A stretch of 64,000 nucleotides of DNA from DAIPJH01 sp036770365 (GTDB taxonomy: Bacteria; Pseudomonadota; Alphaproteobacteria; Rickettsiales; UBA998). Shown here piece by piece: positions 1-8,293 of the stretch (position 1 is its first letter; each line of letters opens with the position of its first letter). A program made the position numbers and the translations under genes. Location of the stretch: positions 17,864-81,863 of the forward strand of contig DAIPJH010000009.1 of the NCBI GenBank assembly GCA_036770365.1, written 5' to 3'. The notes under the pieces were generated by a model. It saw only the letters and a list, made by a program, of their open reading frames with translations. It was not told the origin of the DNA and made no database searches.

Positions 1-1
1 A

Positions 2-1534
2 AAAGCGATAGAAAATGGATTAGCGACTGCCGAAGAGCTAGAAATGATGAGCGATCACCAAATCGCCCAATTTATTTTTAAAGCAGGTTTCTCTACCGCA
101 GAGAAAGTTACCAGCGTCTCAGGACGCGGTGTGGGTATGGACGTGGTACGCAATAACATCGAAAAAATCGGTGGCACCGTCGAACTTGAATCTATACCGG
201 GCAAAGGGTCAACGTTCCATATTAAGATTCCATTGACGTTGGCGATCGTCTCTGTACTCGTCGTTGAAACTTCTAAACAAAAATTTGCAATCCCACAGAT
301 AAACGTAGTGGAACTCGTACGTACAGGAAAAGCCCTTGAACATCAAGTCGAAGTTATCAATGGATCACCTGTACTACGTTTGCGGGACAAACTACTCCCC
401 CTCATTTCACTGGCAGATGTTTTAGAACTTGATAACGAAGCCCATAACAAACACTACGAAAATAGCTATATCGTGGTCTGCCGTGTTGGTGCAAGTGATT
501 ACGGTCTCATTGTAGATTATGTCTATGATACAGAAGAAATCGTAGTAAAACCAGTGTCTTCCAAGCTGAAACATATTCCTGTTTATTCAGGTAACACTGT
601 ACTTGGGGACGGTACAGTCATCATGATTATTGATCCAAATGGTATCGCCAAAACCACCTCAGGTAAGCTTGATAATACCGATAAAGGACAAGACATTGAG
701 CGAGACACCAACCAAAGAACCCGCCGCCAAGTCAGCTTCCTCCTCTTCAAAAGTGGCAGTGAAGCACCGAAAGCTGTACCGTTAGAACTTGTATCTCGAC
801 TCGAAGAACTCGACGTTAGCCAGATTGAGCATGCTGGGGGACGATCTATTGTACAATATCGCAATGGTCTTATGTGCCTTGCTACGATTCAAGACCAAAC
901 CATTCCTACTGAAGGTGTATGTGAAGTCATTGTCTTTACCTATGACGGCAAAACGGTAGGCTTGGTCGTCAATGAGATATTAGATATTATTCAATCTGAA
1001 CCTACCGTTACCATCAATTCAGAGGATCGCAATTTCATCGGCACGCTGGTAATGTCAGGTAAGTCCACAGATGTCATTGACGTAGGGTACTTACTCTCTT
1101 CCGTACTTGACATTGATGCCAATATTTCTACGGACTACACCGCAGCAAAACGCAATGCAAAGATTTTATTCGTTGAAGATAGTATGTTCTTCCGAAACCT
1201 CACTGTACCGTTCCTTTCTGCTGTTGGTCACCGCGTCACTGCCGTACCAAGTGGGATAGATGCCCTAGACGAACTTAAACGCAATACGTATGATTTGGTG
1301 ATCACAGACATTGAAATGCCGGATATGGATGGCTTTGAACTTTCTCGTGCAATTCGCGCAGATGTTGACTTCACTCATATGCCTATCATTGCGTTCACAT
1401 CAACTATCAATGATGGCTTCGATAAAAAAATGCGAGATGCAGGTATTGATATGTGCGCGCTTAAAACGGAGCGTGAGAAATTACTTGTTGCTATCGCAAA
1501 AAGCATTGAACAACTCGAAGAGGTGATTGCATGA
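2..1534 (+). CDS. cheA: Chemotaxis histidine kinase CheA, C-terminal part, with receiver domain (5' end outside window)
   Basis: The frame is open from base 2, so the gene starts left of the window; the Hpt (P1) and dimerisation domains are not visible. What remains begins in the HATPase domain: the GRGVGMDVV box and the IPGKGSTF segment are clear. A CheW-like domain follows (fragment residues about 75-190), then a second CheW-like region (about 240-365) and a C-terminal receiver domain with VEDS, the phosphoacceptor Asp in ITDIEMPDMDG (fragment residue about 436) and a late Lys in ALKTE. CheA phosphorylates CheY and CheB in response to receptor state. Its stop overlaps the cheW start by 4 bp (ATGA). 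The CheA-receiver hybrid with two CheW-like modules is a known but less common layout. Identification is firm; the full length is unknown. Confidence 0.93.
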   Translation, partial: KAIENGLATAEELEMMSDHQIAQFIFKAGFSTAEKVTSVSGRGVGMDVVRNNIEKIGGTVELESIPGKGSTFHIKIPLTLAIVSVLVVETSKQKFAIPQINVVELVRTGKALEHQVEVINGSPVLRLRDKLLPLISLADVLELDNEAHNKHYENSYIVVCRVGASDYGLIVDYVYDTEEIVVKPVSSKLKHIPVYSGNTVLGDGTVIMIIDPNGIAKTTSGKLDNTDKGQDIERDTNQRTRRQVSFLLFKSGSEAPKAVPLELVSRLEELDVSQIEHAGGRSIVQYRNGLMCLATIQDQTIPTEGVCEVIVFTYDGKTVGLVVNEILDIIQSEPTVTINSEDRNFIGTLVMSGKSTDVIDVGYLLSSVLDIDANISTDYTAAKRNAKILFVEDSMFFRNLTVPFLSAVGHRVTAVPSGIDALDELKRNTYDLVITDIEMPDMDGFELSRAIRADVDFTHMPIIAFTSTINDGFDKKMRDAGIDMCALKTEREKLLVAIAKSIEQLEEVIA

Positions 1535-2007
1535 GCCGCCAAGCTTCCAGCCGCATCAACTTAGATGCTGATTATATTGGTGAAAACGTCATAAAAGGCT
1601 TTGTAACCATGCGCGTGTGTGGTCAACTTTTTGGGATTTCCGTTTTAGCAGTACAGGACGTACTACGTGCGCAAACCGTTGCACGCATTCCACTCGCTCC
1701 TGTCGAAATCGCTGGCGCACTTAACCTCCGTGGACGCATTGTCACTGTCGTCGATGTACGCGTCAGACTTGGGCTACCTGCGCGAACAGAACAAGACCCT
1801 GTGATGTATCTCGTCGTCGAACATGGAGATGAGCTTTTTAGTCTTCGTGTTGATTCTGTAGGCGATGTTCTCAATCTCCCTGGGCGTCAAATTGAAAAAA
1901 GTCCCGCCAATATGAACCGTAATTGGAGAGAAATTGCCTCTGGCGTCTGTAAATTAGAAAAAGATTTATTAGTCATTTTGGATGTTCAGGCTCTATTAAC
2001 CTTTTAA
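1531..2007 (+). CDS. cheW: Chemotaxis adaptor CheW
   Basis: A single CheW domain of 158 residues. CheW bridges methyl-accepting receptors and CheA in cytoplasmic signalling arrays. The typical pattern is visible: an FGISVLAVQDVLR segment, the RIPLAP turn, the GALNLRGRIVTVVDVR core and a late LLVILDVQALL strand. The start ATG overlaps the cheA stop and is preceded by GAGG with 7 nt spacing. It is the second gene of the che operon, which makes the assignment secure. The roughly 15-residue N-terminal tail before the domain is not distinctive. Confidence 0.95.
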   Translation: MSRQASSRINLDADYIGENVIKGFVTMRVCGQLFGISVLAVQDVLRAQTVARIPLAPVEIAGALNLRGRIVTVVDVRVRLGLPARTEQDPVMYLVVEHGDELFSLRVDSVGDVLNLPGRQIEKSPANMNRNWREIASGVCKLEKDLLVILDVQALLTF

Positions 2008-2048
2008 CTGCATACTACAGAAAATACGATAGTTCAAATGAGGCTAAG

Positions 2049-2426
2049 ATGAAAATATCCATGGTGGTGGATGATTCCAAGATTGTTAGAAAAGTAACGC
2101 GCAAAATTCTGGAAACTCTTGGCTATGAAGTAGTTGAAGCAGAAGACGGAAAAGTCGCGCTTGACCAATTTGAAGCCCATAACCCTGAACTTATTATGCT
2201 TGATTGGCACATGCCTGTCATGGATGGCCTTGCTTTTCTAAAGGCTTTACGTGCGTCTGAGAAGGGACAAGCCCCTACTATCATATTCTGTACCACAGAA
2301 ACTGATTTTGACCATATTCAAGCCGCTATCGAAGCAGGAGCGAATGAATATGTTATGAAACCGTTTGATGAAGCTATTATCCGTGGAAAATTAGAGCAAC
2401 TCGGCATCATTTCAAGTGAAGCATAA
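2049..2426 (+). CDS. cheY: Chemotaxis response regulator CheY
   Basis: A stand-alone receiver domain of 125 residues. The acidic pair is at D8-D9, the phosphoacceptor is D52 in MLDWHMPVMDG, a Thr lies in the FCTTE strand and the conserved Lys is in VMKPFD (about residue 104). Phospho-CheY normally binds the flagellar motor switch. It lies 41 bp after cheW with an AGG ribosome-binding site and 8 bp before cheB, inside the che operon. A role downstream of a non-flagellar target cannot be excluded, because no flagellar genes are in the window. Confidence 0.92.
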   Translation: MKISMVVDDSKIVRKVTRKILETLGYEVVEAEDGKVALDQFEAHNPELIMLDWHMPVMDGLAFLKALRASEKGQAPTIIFCTTETDFDHIQAAIEAGANEYVMKPFDEAIIRGKLEQLGIISSEA

Positions 2427-2434
2427 GGGTCTTC

Positions 2435-3556
2435 ATGAATAACACACAACGCAGCAACGGAAACAAAAACACCATTAATGTCATGATTGTTGATGACTCT
2501 GCTGTCATCCGTGGCATGATGGCGCGTGCGCTCGAAACAGACCCATACATCCATATTGCGGCTTCTGTTTCTGATGGTGAAATGGCAGTCAGTGCTGTTC
2601 GTCATTACCCCATCGACGTAATTATTCTAGATATTGAAATGCCCAGAATGGATGGTCTCACTGCACTGCCAAAGCTGTTAGAAACTAATCCAAAAGTTAA
2701 AATCATTATGGTCTCTAGCCTCACGCTCAAAGGCGCAGATGTCAGCTTAAAAGCTCTTTCCATGGGAGCAGCAGATTGCATGGCAAAACCGAGTTCATCA
2801 CGAGATAAAAATGAAAGTGACATTTTTTTTAAAGAACTTGTACAAAAAGTCAAAAGCTTAGGCGGCATTAATATTGACGAAACTTGGAAAGATGCCGTCC
2901 CTGCGATACTTACCAACACATCGCAGAACTTAACACCAAAAACCTACGATGCCACTCCCTCACGTTACCCAGCGTCCGCCCCAAAAGCACTTGCCATTGC
3001 CTCTTCCACTGGCGGTCCACAAGCGTTACTTACGCTCTTTAAGGGACTTAGCAACCATTTAAAGAACATTCCTATCTTCATTACCCAACACATGCCCGCA
3101 AATTTTACTACTATTTTAGCTGGCAATATTGCCGCCGCAGTTGGGCGAGACTGTCATGAGGCAGTCGATGGTGAGGTCGTCAAAGCGGGTGTGATCTACC
3201 TCGCACCAGGGAATTACCACATGATCCCTAAACGCCTTGGCACAGACATTTGTATTTCCCTTAACCAAAATCCACCTGTCAATTTCTGCCGTCCTGCCGC
3301 AGATCCCATGATTGAAGCTTTGATACAAATCTATGGCAAAGAATTTTTACTCGCCATACTCACAGGCATGGGACATGACGGTTTTAGTGGCGCAAAAAAA
3401 TTAGTTGCTGAAGGTGGCACTGTGGTCGCACAAGACGAGGAGTCTAGTGTCGTTTGGGGCATGCCACGCGCTGTCATTGAGCATAAGATTCACAGTGCTG
3501 CGTTGCCCATTACAGGTTTTGCACAGTATTTCATCAGGGCATTCGGAGAAAAATGA
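2435..3556 (+). CDS. cheB: Chemotaxis protein-glutamate methylesterase CheB
   Basis: 373 residues with an N-terminal receiver domain (phosphoacceptor D66 in ILDIEMPRMDG), a linker, and a C-terminal methylesterase domain. The catalytic elements are visible: Ser in ASSTGGPQA (about residue 190), His in TQHMP (about 218) and Asp in GMGHDGFSGA (about 314). CheB removes methyl groups from, and deamidates, receptor glutamates, opposing CheR. The ATG is preceded by AAGGG. The stop codon lies 1 nt before the cheR start. Domain order and length match the family. Confidence 0.96.
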   Translation: MNNTQRSNGNKNTINVMIVDDSAVIRGMMARALETDPYIHIAASVSDGEMAVSAVRHYPIDVIILDIEMPRMDGLTALPKLLETNPKVKIIMVSSLTLKGADVSLKALSMGAADCMAKPSSSRDKNESDIFFKELVQKVKSLGGINIDETWKDAVPAILTNTSQNLTPKTYDATPSRYPASAPKALAIASSTGGPQALLTLFKGLSNHLKNIPIFITQHMPANFTTILAGNIAAAVGRDCHEAVDGEVVKAGVIYLAPGNYHMIPKRLGTDICISLNQNPPVNFCRPAADPMIEALIQIYGKEFLLAILTGMGHDGFSGAKKLVAEGGTVVAQDEESSVVWGMPRAVIEHKIHSAALPITGFAQYFIRAFGEK

Positions 3557-3557
3557 T

Positions 3558-4373
3558 ATGACACCTGATGAATTTAATTTTCTCTCTGCATTGCTGAAAA
3601 AACGATCGGGACTCGCCCTGACCGAGGACAAACGTTATCTATTAGAAACACGCTTACAGCCAATTGCTCGTGAAACAGGGCTAAACACGATTTCAGAACT
3701 CGTCGGTAAATTACGCGGCGCACCAAGCGAAGATCTCTTGCGTAATGTTACCGAGGCAATGACCACTAATGAATCCATGTTTTTCCGTGATAACCGTCCA
3801 TTTGAACAATTAAAAACCGTCTTACTACCAAAACTCAGAGAGATCCATCAAGGAACTCGACATATCCGTTTTTGGAACGCAGCATGCTCTAATGGGCAAG
3901 AACCCTACTCTCTTGCCATCACCCTACAAGAAGAAAAGCCAAAAATGTCTGGATTTTCTTATGAAATTCAAGCAACAGACCTTGACACGCAAGTGCTAAA
4001 GAAAGCTGCTGAAGGCGTTTATTCACAATTTGAAGTACAACGCGGCATGCCCATTCAACTTCTCCTAAAATACTTTACCAAAGTAGAAAATAACAACTGG
4101 CAAATTAAACCAGACATTCGCTCCATGGTAAATTATAAACAAGGCAACCTCCTTGCAAGCTTTGCAGGCATGGGAAAATTTGATGTCATTATGTGCCGCA
4201 ACGTATTGATCTATTTTGATGATACTGCCAAAAAAGATGTAATGGATCGTCTGGCAGAATGCTTACTCCCACACGGATATTTATTCCTTGGTGCAGCAGA
4301 ATCATGCATTGGGATTACTACAAAACTCCGCCCTGTAGCAGATGCACGTGGCGTGTTTGAGCTGAACACCTAA
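3558..4373 (+). CDS. cheR: Chemotaxis protein methyltransferase CheR
   Basis: 271 residues from the ATG at 3558. An in-frame extension reaches back to 3405, but it lies inside cheB and has no ribosome-binding site, while GGAG precedes 3558. The protein has the N-terminal helical CheR domain and the SAM-binding domain, with the MTTNESMFFRD, WNAACSNGQEPYS and IMCRNVLIYFD signatures. It methylates receptor glutamates using S-adenosylmethionine. It is the last gene of the che operon and converges on yaaA; the two stop codons overlap by 4 bp. Confidence 0.95.
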   Translation: MTPDEFNFLSALLKKRSGLALTEDKRYLLETRLQPIARETGLNTISELVGKLRGAPSEDLLRNVTEAMTTNESMFFRDNRPFEQLKTVLLPKLREIHQGTRHIRFWNAACSNGQEPYSLAITLQEEKPKMSGFSYEIQATDLDTQVLKKAAEGVYSQFEVQRGMPIQLLLKYFTKVENNNWQIKPDIRSMVNYKQGNLLASFAGMGKFDVIMCRNVLIYFDDTAKKDVMDRLAECLLPHGYLFLGAAESCIGITTKLRPVADARGVFELNT

Positions 4374-5128
4374 TTTCTCACAAAAAAAAGTGTGTTTCCA
4401 TCCCCTGAGGAAAGTTCAGGACTATATACATAACCATCTACATTAAAATCCAGAAGCTTATCTGAGGAAGTAATACCCTTAGTAATGACATAATTCGCCA
4501 TCATGCCGCGTGCGCGCTTTGCAAAAAGCCCAATTGTGTGCAGCTTACCGTCCTTCTTCACCCGAAATTCTACCTGAATGAAACGCCCTTTAATACCCTT
4601 AGGCTTCACCGCTTTTGCATATTCCTGCGACGCCAAATTAATAAGTTGATCTGAACCACTAGCTGCCAACGCCTGATTCACTACGTCTGTAATCCTATCC
4701 CCCCAAAACGCATAGAGATTTTTTCCCTTCGGGTTTTCAAGTCCAACCCCCATCTCCAACCGGTACGGACGAATAGCATCATGAGGTGCAATTAGGCCAT
4801 AAAGCCCTGATAAAATACGCAAATGTTTCTGCGCGAAATCGCGCTGAACACCTGTATAGTGAGCAACATCCATCGCAGCATACACATCTCCCTTGAACAA
4901 AGACAACGCTTCATACGCAGGCGCGCTTTCCCAATGAAGATAACGACCATAATTCAGCGTTGCAATTGCCTCGCTAATACCCATAAGCTTCTGTAAATCA
5001 TAAATACTTTTCTTTTGCAACAAAGCAACTAATTCAGAGGTTTTTTCCACATCAATAGGGGATGTCCACGCGTTCACCTGCACTGCCTTTTCATCCAACG
5101 TCTTTGATGGTGAAAGCAACATCAACAT
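4370..5128 (-). CDS. yaaA: Peroxide stress protein YaaA (DUF328 family)
   Basis: 252 residues. The N-terminal LLSPSKTLDE matches the family signature, and the internal LSGLYGLIAPHDAIRPYRLEMG stretch and C-terminal FNVDGY are typical. YaaA in E. coli limits intracellular free iron during peroxide stress; the biochemical activity is linked to DNA binding. AAGGA precedes the start. The gene begins 3 bp after the SMR gene stop, so it is the last gene of a leftward operon. Confidence 0.92.
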   Translation of the reverse strand: MLMLLSPSKTLDEKAVQVNAWTSPIDVEKTSELVALLQKKSIYDLQKLMGISEAIATLNYGRYLHWESAPAYEALSLFKGDVYAAMDVAHYTGVQRDFAQKHLRILSGLYGLIAPHDAIRPYRLEMGVGLENPKGKNLYAFWGDRITDVVNQALAASGSDQLINLASQEYAKAVKPKGIKGRFIQVEFRVKKDGKLHTIGLFAKRARGMMANYVITKGITSSDKLLDFNVDGYVYSPELSSGDGNTLFFVRN

Positions 5129-5131
5129 AAC

Positions 5132-5512
5132 TTATTCCTTGGGTGCATTTTTTGTTTTCGGCAGTGCCGCTAACTGGTCAGTAGAAAGCTCTTTATGTCC
5201 CGTCAAATTTAATCCCACGCACCCGACGATAATAAAAGCAATAAAGCCTGCGCGCATAAAATTCATGCTCTCGCCAAACCACACAACGCCAATAATGGCA
5301 ATTGCCACCGTCCCCATCCCCGCCCAGATTGCATACGCGATCCCAGCAGGAAGAAGTTTTAAAACTTGAGCAAGAAAGAAAAAACAAAAAACATACAGTA
5401 CCACCGCGAGTGCAGCATAGTGCAGCCGCTCAAAATTATTTGATAAGCGCAAACTCGTGGTCGCCGCCACCTCCAGCACAATCGAAATATACAAACACGT
5501 CCAACCCCACAT
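5132..5512 (-). CDS. Small multidrug resistance (SMR) family transporter, EmrE/SugE type
   Basis: 126 residues with four predicted membrane helices. The proton/drug-coupling Glu lies in the first helix (SIVLEVAATTSL), and the GIAYAIWAGMGTVAIAIIG segment and GE of helix 3 match the SMR family. These proteins act as antiparallel dimers exchanging protons for quaternary or guanidinium compounds. The roughly 20-residue hydrophilic C-terminal tail is longer than in EmrE. It is packed between the O-antigen-ligase gene (2 bp) and yaaA (3 bp). Substrate cannot be told from sequence. Confidence 0.9.
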   Translation of the reverse strand: MWGWTCLYISIVLEVAATTSLRLSNNFERLHYAALAVVLYVFCFFFLAQVLKLLPAGIAYAIWAGMGTVAIAIIGVVWFGESMNFMRAGFIAFIIVGCVGLNLTGHKELSTDQLAALPKTKNAPKE

Positions 5513-5514
5513 AA

Positions 5515-6804
5515 CTACTCACTTTCGTTATAACGATACAGCATGGTGCTGCTATAGCTTATCATCCACCCAATAAGCAACCACATTGGTACTGCTGACC
5601 ACCCAACAAAACCACTAACTGCCGTTGAAAGAGGCCAAAAACGAATTGCAATCCCCGCCAGCACACCAACCAACACCGCATCATGTGAAATGCGATACGC
5701 TTTTACCGCAACATTACATAATACAGCGATCATCACGAGTACAAGTACAAACGCAACAAGTCCACCCTCGGTCAACCACTCTAGATACATATTATGCGGG
5801 TGTAAATTACAACGCAGTTTCACAGTCGCCTCGTCCATCGCTCCATATTCTGGACGTGGACAAACAATGCGAAAATGGCGCGCCCCGACACCAAATACAG
5901 GGTTTTTCTCTATAATCGCCGCGGCACTGCTCCAGATCATACCATAAGGCGTTTCTTTAACATGTTGCAAAGAATGCAGCGTAGAATCGACCTGCCTTGA
6001 GACAAGCATAGGATTACTCCAACAAAACAGCACGACCGCCACCGCCGCTGCCAACGCAGGCAACCACAGGCGGCGCAAAATAGCAGGCTGTAACACCATC
6101 GCCACCACCAAGCCAAACCCCATAAATAAGAATGCCATACGTTCACCCGTTAAAAACACCACGGCGATAAAACTCACAAGTAACAATGCACCACGCAGAA
6201 TATGACGCAAAGCTAGCTCTTTCGGCGCATCTTTTGGTGGCACAAGCCAACCAATCAAGACCGGAAAACCAAACCACACCAGAATAATCCCAACTTTAGG
6301 TGCAGTAAATGGTCCTGTCAGACGTACACCTCCCCCTTCAGCAGGAAATGTTTCCCGCCCAAGTATATCCAAACCCACCACATACTGAAACAGTGTATCT
6401 GCTAGTAAAAACAAAAGAGTAATACTTAGCACTTTATAGAGCGCGGCACGAATTTCAGGCTTAAGAAACAACCAATAGCCCACCGCCACCGCGAATAAAG
6501 GAAATCGCAACCACGGCACACCACGACGCATTGCCTCCATCACATCTTCGGCAAAAAAACCACGCACTGTCATATACACCCATAACACCAAAGCACACAC
6601 CACCCACGCCTCGCGCAGCCAACCCCATGCTTTTGTTTTATAGGAATGAACAAGAAACAAAACACCCAGCAACACCGCGCCACCATCCGCCACGCTAGGG
6701 CTTATAGTATACAGCACAGGAAGCAACACCAACAACACAGCTGCGATTTTTTCATATAAAGACGTGCCTGAGGCCGTCAGCACATCAGCAAAAAATTGTT
6801 TCAT
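5515..6804 (-). CDS. O-antigen ligase / polymerase family membrane protein
   Basis: 429 residues from the ATG at 6804, which has AAGGA about 10 nt upstream; a GTG at 6834 would add 10 residues but lacks a good ribosome-binding site. The protein has about a dozen hydrophobic segments and a large periplasmic loop containing HPHNMYLEW, the signature of the Wzy/WaaL family. Members either transfer O-antigen to lipid A-core (WaaL) or polymerise repeat units (Wzy); sequence alone does not decide. It follows the GT4 glycosyltransferase gene, which supports a role in surface polysaccharide or LPS. Confidence 0.85.
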   Translation of the reverse strand: MKQFFADVLTASGTSLYEKIAAVLLVLLPVLYTISPSVADGGAVLLGVLFLVHSYKTKAWGWLREAWVVCALVLWVYMTVRGFFAEDVMEAMRRGVPWLRFPLFAVAVGYWLFLKPEIRAALYKVLSITLLFLLADTLFQYVVGLDILGRETFPAEGGGVRLTGPFTAPKVGIILVWFGFPVLIGWLVPPKDAPKELALRHILRGALLLVSFIAVVFLTGERMAFLFMGFGLVVAMVLQPAILRRLWLPALAAAVAVVLFCWSNPMLVSRQVDSTLHSLQHVKETPYGMIWSSAAAIIEKNPVFGVGARHFRIVCPRPEYGAMDEATVKLRCNLHPHNMYLEWLTEGGLVAFVLVLVMIAVLCNVAVKAYRISHDAVLVGVLAGIAIRFWPLSTAVSGFVGWSAVPMWLLIGWMISYSSTMLYRYNESE

Positions 6805-6850
6805 TTCATCATGTTCCTTGCCACTAGCGAACACTTACATGTTTGTTAGC

Positions 6851-7954
6851 TTATATTCCTAAATTCTGCCGCGCATCATCGAGTAGTTTTGTCACTTTCG
6901 CAATCTCAAATGTTTGTGCCTGAACATAGCCCGCCTGCGCAATGCGCGCCCGAAATACGTCGTCACGTACCAAACGCAAGATTGCCTCCGCAATCGTCTC
7001 CGCAGAAGGAGGATCAATCCCCACTCCTGCATCGCCCATCACTTCCATAAGTCCTCCAGAAGCGGTCGCAATCAACGCCGCACCGTGTGCCATTGCCTCC
7101 AATGCTGTACGCCCAAATGGCTCATGCCACTGCGAAGGCACCACCGCAATCGCGGCGCGGTCATACGCCTTCATTACCTCTGCATGAGGCATAAACCCTG
7201 CCATTTGAACCTTATCGCCCAATGCTTCCAACGTCGTATAAAGCTCTCTTTCATAAGCGTTCATCGATACAGATGGTGCGTGACGATCCGCCCCCACCAC
7301 CAATCCACGCCAACCATCTAACTGCGGCAACACCTGCGTCAACGCCTTCGCAAACTCCAGCCCACCTTTGGTTTGTGCAAGCCTACCAGCGAACATAATG
7401 ATTTTCTCACGCTGTGTAGACATCACAGGCGGAATTTCCAGCCCATTATGCACCACCACCGCTTTAACATGATATTCCTCAGGAACACCTTCTAGCAAAC
7501 GCGAACGTATATAGTCACTCACACAATACACTATCGCCATATGTGACAAAAGCACGGAGCGTTGCTGCGCGGTGCGCGCCATCGCCATCTCTTGCGGATC
7601 ATTATGTAAATGCAATGCAATCTGACTTACTGCCTTACTACCATAAAATAACATCATCGCAAGTCGCGGGCGATTATGCACTTCCACCAGCGTTGCACCG
7701 TAAGTTTTTACAAAACGCAGTACCGCCCAGAAATACGCCAGTCCATGCGATAACATCCCATATTTCCTACATTTGACCGACTGATACGCCACACCGTCAA
7801 AGCCACCCTCAGCGTCCGAGCCAATCACTAACGTATTGTGCTGATAACACGAATGACGCACAAAATCCTGCACACAAAGCCCCACCGCCCCCACTCTTTG
7901 TGGTGAAAAATGCTCTTTTGGCGGCAAAACAATGAGAATATTCTTTTCAGACAT
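6851..7954 (-). CDS. Glycosyltransferase family 4 (GT-B fold)
   Basis: 367 residues from the ATG at 7954 (MSEKNILIVLPP), which has CAGG upstream and starts directly at the first Rossmann strand; the frame is open to 8005 but the extra 17 residues are not expected. The C-terminal half has the GT4 elements: IMFAGRLAQTKGG for donor binding and PSQWHEPFGRTALEAMAHG with the EX7E motif. It is retaining and uses a nucleotide sugar. As first gene of the leftward run with the O-antigen-ligase-type gene, it probably builds LPS core or a surface glycan. Acceptor and donor are unknown. Confidence 0.9.
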   Translation of the reverse strand: MSEKNILIVLPPKEHFSPQRVGAVGLCVQDFVRHSCYQHNTLVIGSDAEGGFDGVAYQSVKCRKYGMLSHGLAYFWAVLRFVKTYGATLVEVHNRPRLAMMLFYGSKAVSQIALHLHNDPQEMAMARTAQQRSVLLSHMAIVYCVSDYIRSRLLEGVPEEYHVKAVVVHNGLEIPPVMSTQREKIIMFAGRLAQTKGGLEFAKALTQVLPQLDGWRGLVVGADRHAPSVSMNAYERELYTTLEALGDKVQMAGFMPHAEVMKAYDRAAIAVVPSQWHEPFGRTALEAMAHGAALIATASGGLMEVMGDAGVGIDPPSAETIAEAILRLVRDDVFRARIAQAGYVQAQTFEIAKVTKLLDDARQNLGI

Positions 7955-8098
7955 AATACCTGTATCTAGGTTAAAACTCGCTGACATGGGGTAAGCACAC
8001 AACAATGAAAACCAAAAAATTGGAATGTAACAAACCTACATGATATGTTTTAAGGACGGTTCATTGCAAAAAGATCACCGATGACAATAGAGTTTTGG

Positions 8099-8242
8099 TT
8101 AAAAATCCGAGCAACGTCCACCCACGTCCCAGTCTCCATAGCGCGTCGGCTCAAGCCCTTTTGGTCCACCAAATTCTTTTTCTTTTTGTAGTTCTTTAGG
8201 TAACTCTTCCTTCTTTTCCTGCTTCTTTTCTTGCTCTGTCAT
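8099..8242 (-). CDS. DUF1674 / SdhAF4-type succinate dehydrogenase assembly factor, 47 residues
   Basis: A very short gene in the gap left of rsmB. The first half is a charged Lys/Glu/Gln stretch; the C-terminus reads GGPKGLEPTRYGDWDVGGRCSDF in two blocks, the invariant core of DUF1674, the bacterial relative of mitochondrial SDHAF4. That protein binds flavinylated SdhA and assists complex II assembly. No sdh gene is in the window. I saw no strong ribosome-binding site, but the C-terminal motif is too specific to be chance. The alphaproteobacterial association of this family fits the rest of the window. Confidence 0.85.
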   Translation of the reverse strand: MTEQEKKQEKKEELPKELQKEKEFGGPKGLEPTRYGDWDVGGRCSDF

Positions 8243-8293
8243 AGTTTTTCCCTATCATGCAATTTTGACCCCTCACGCATAGCATAAGCATTC

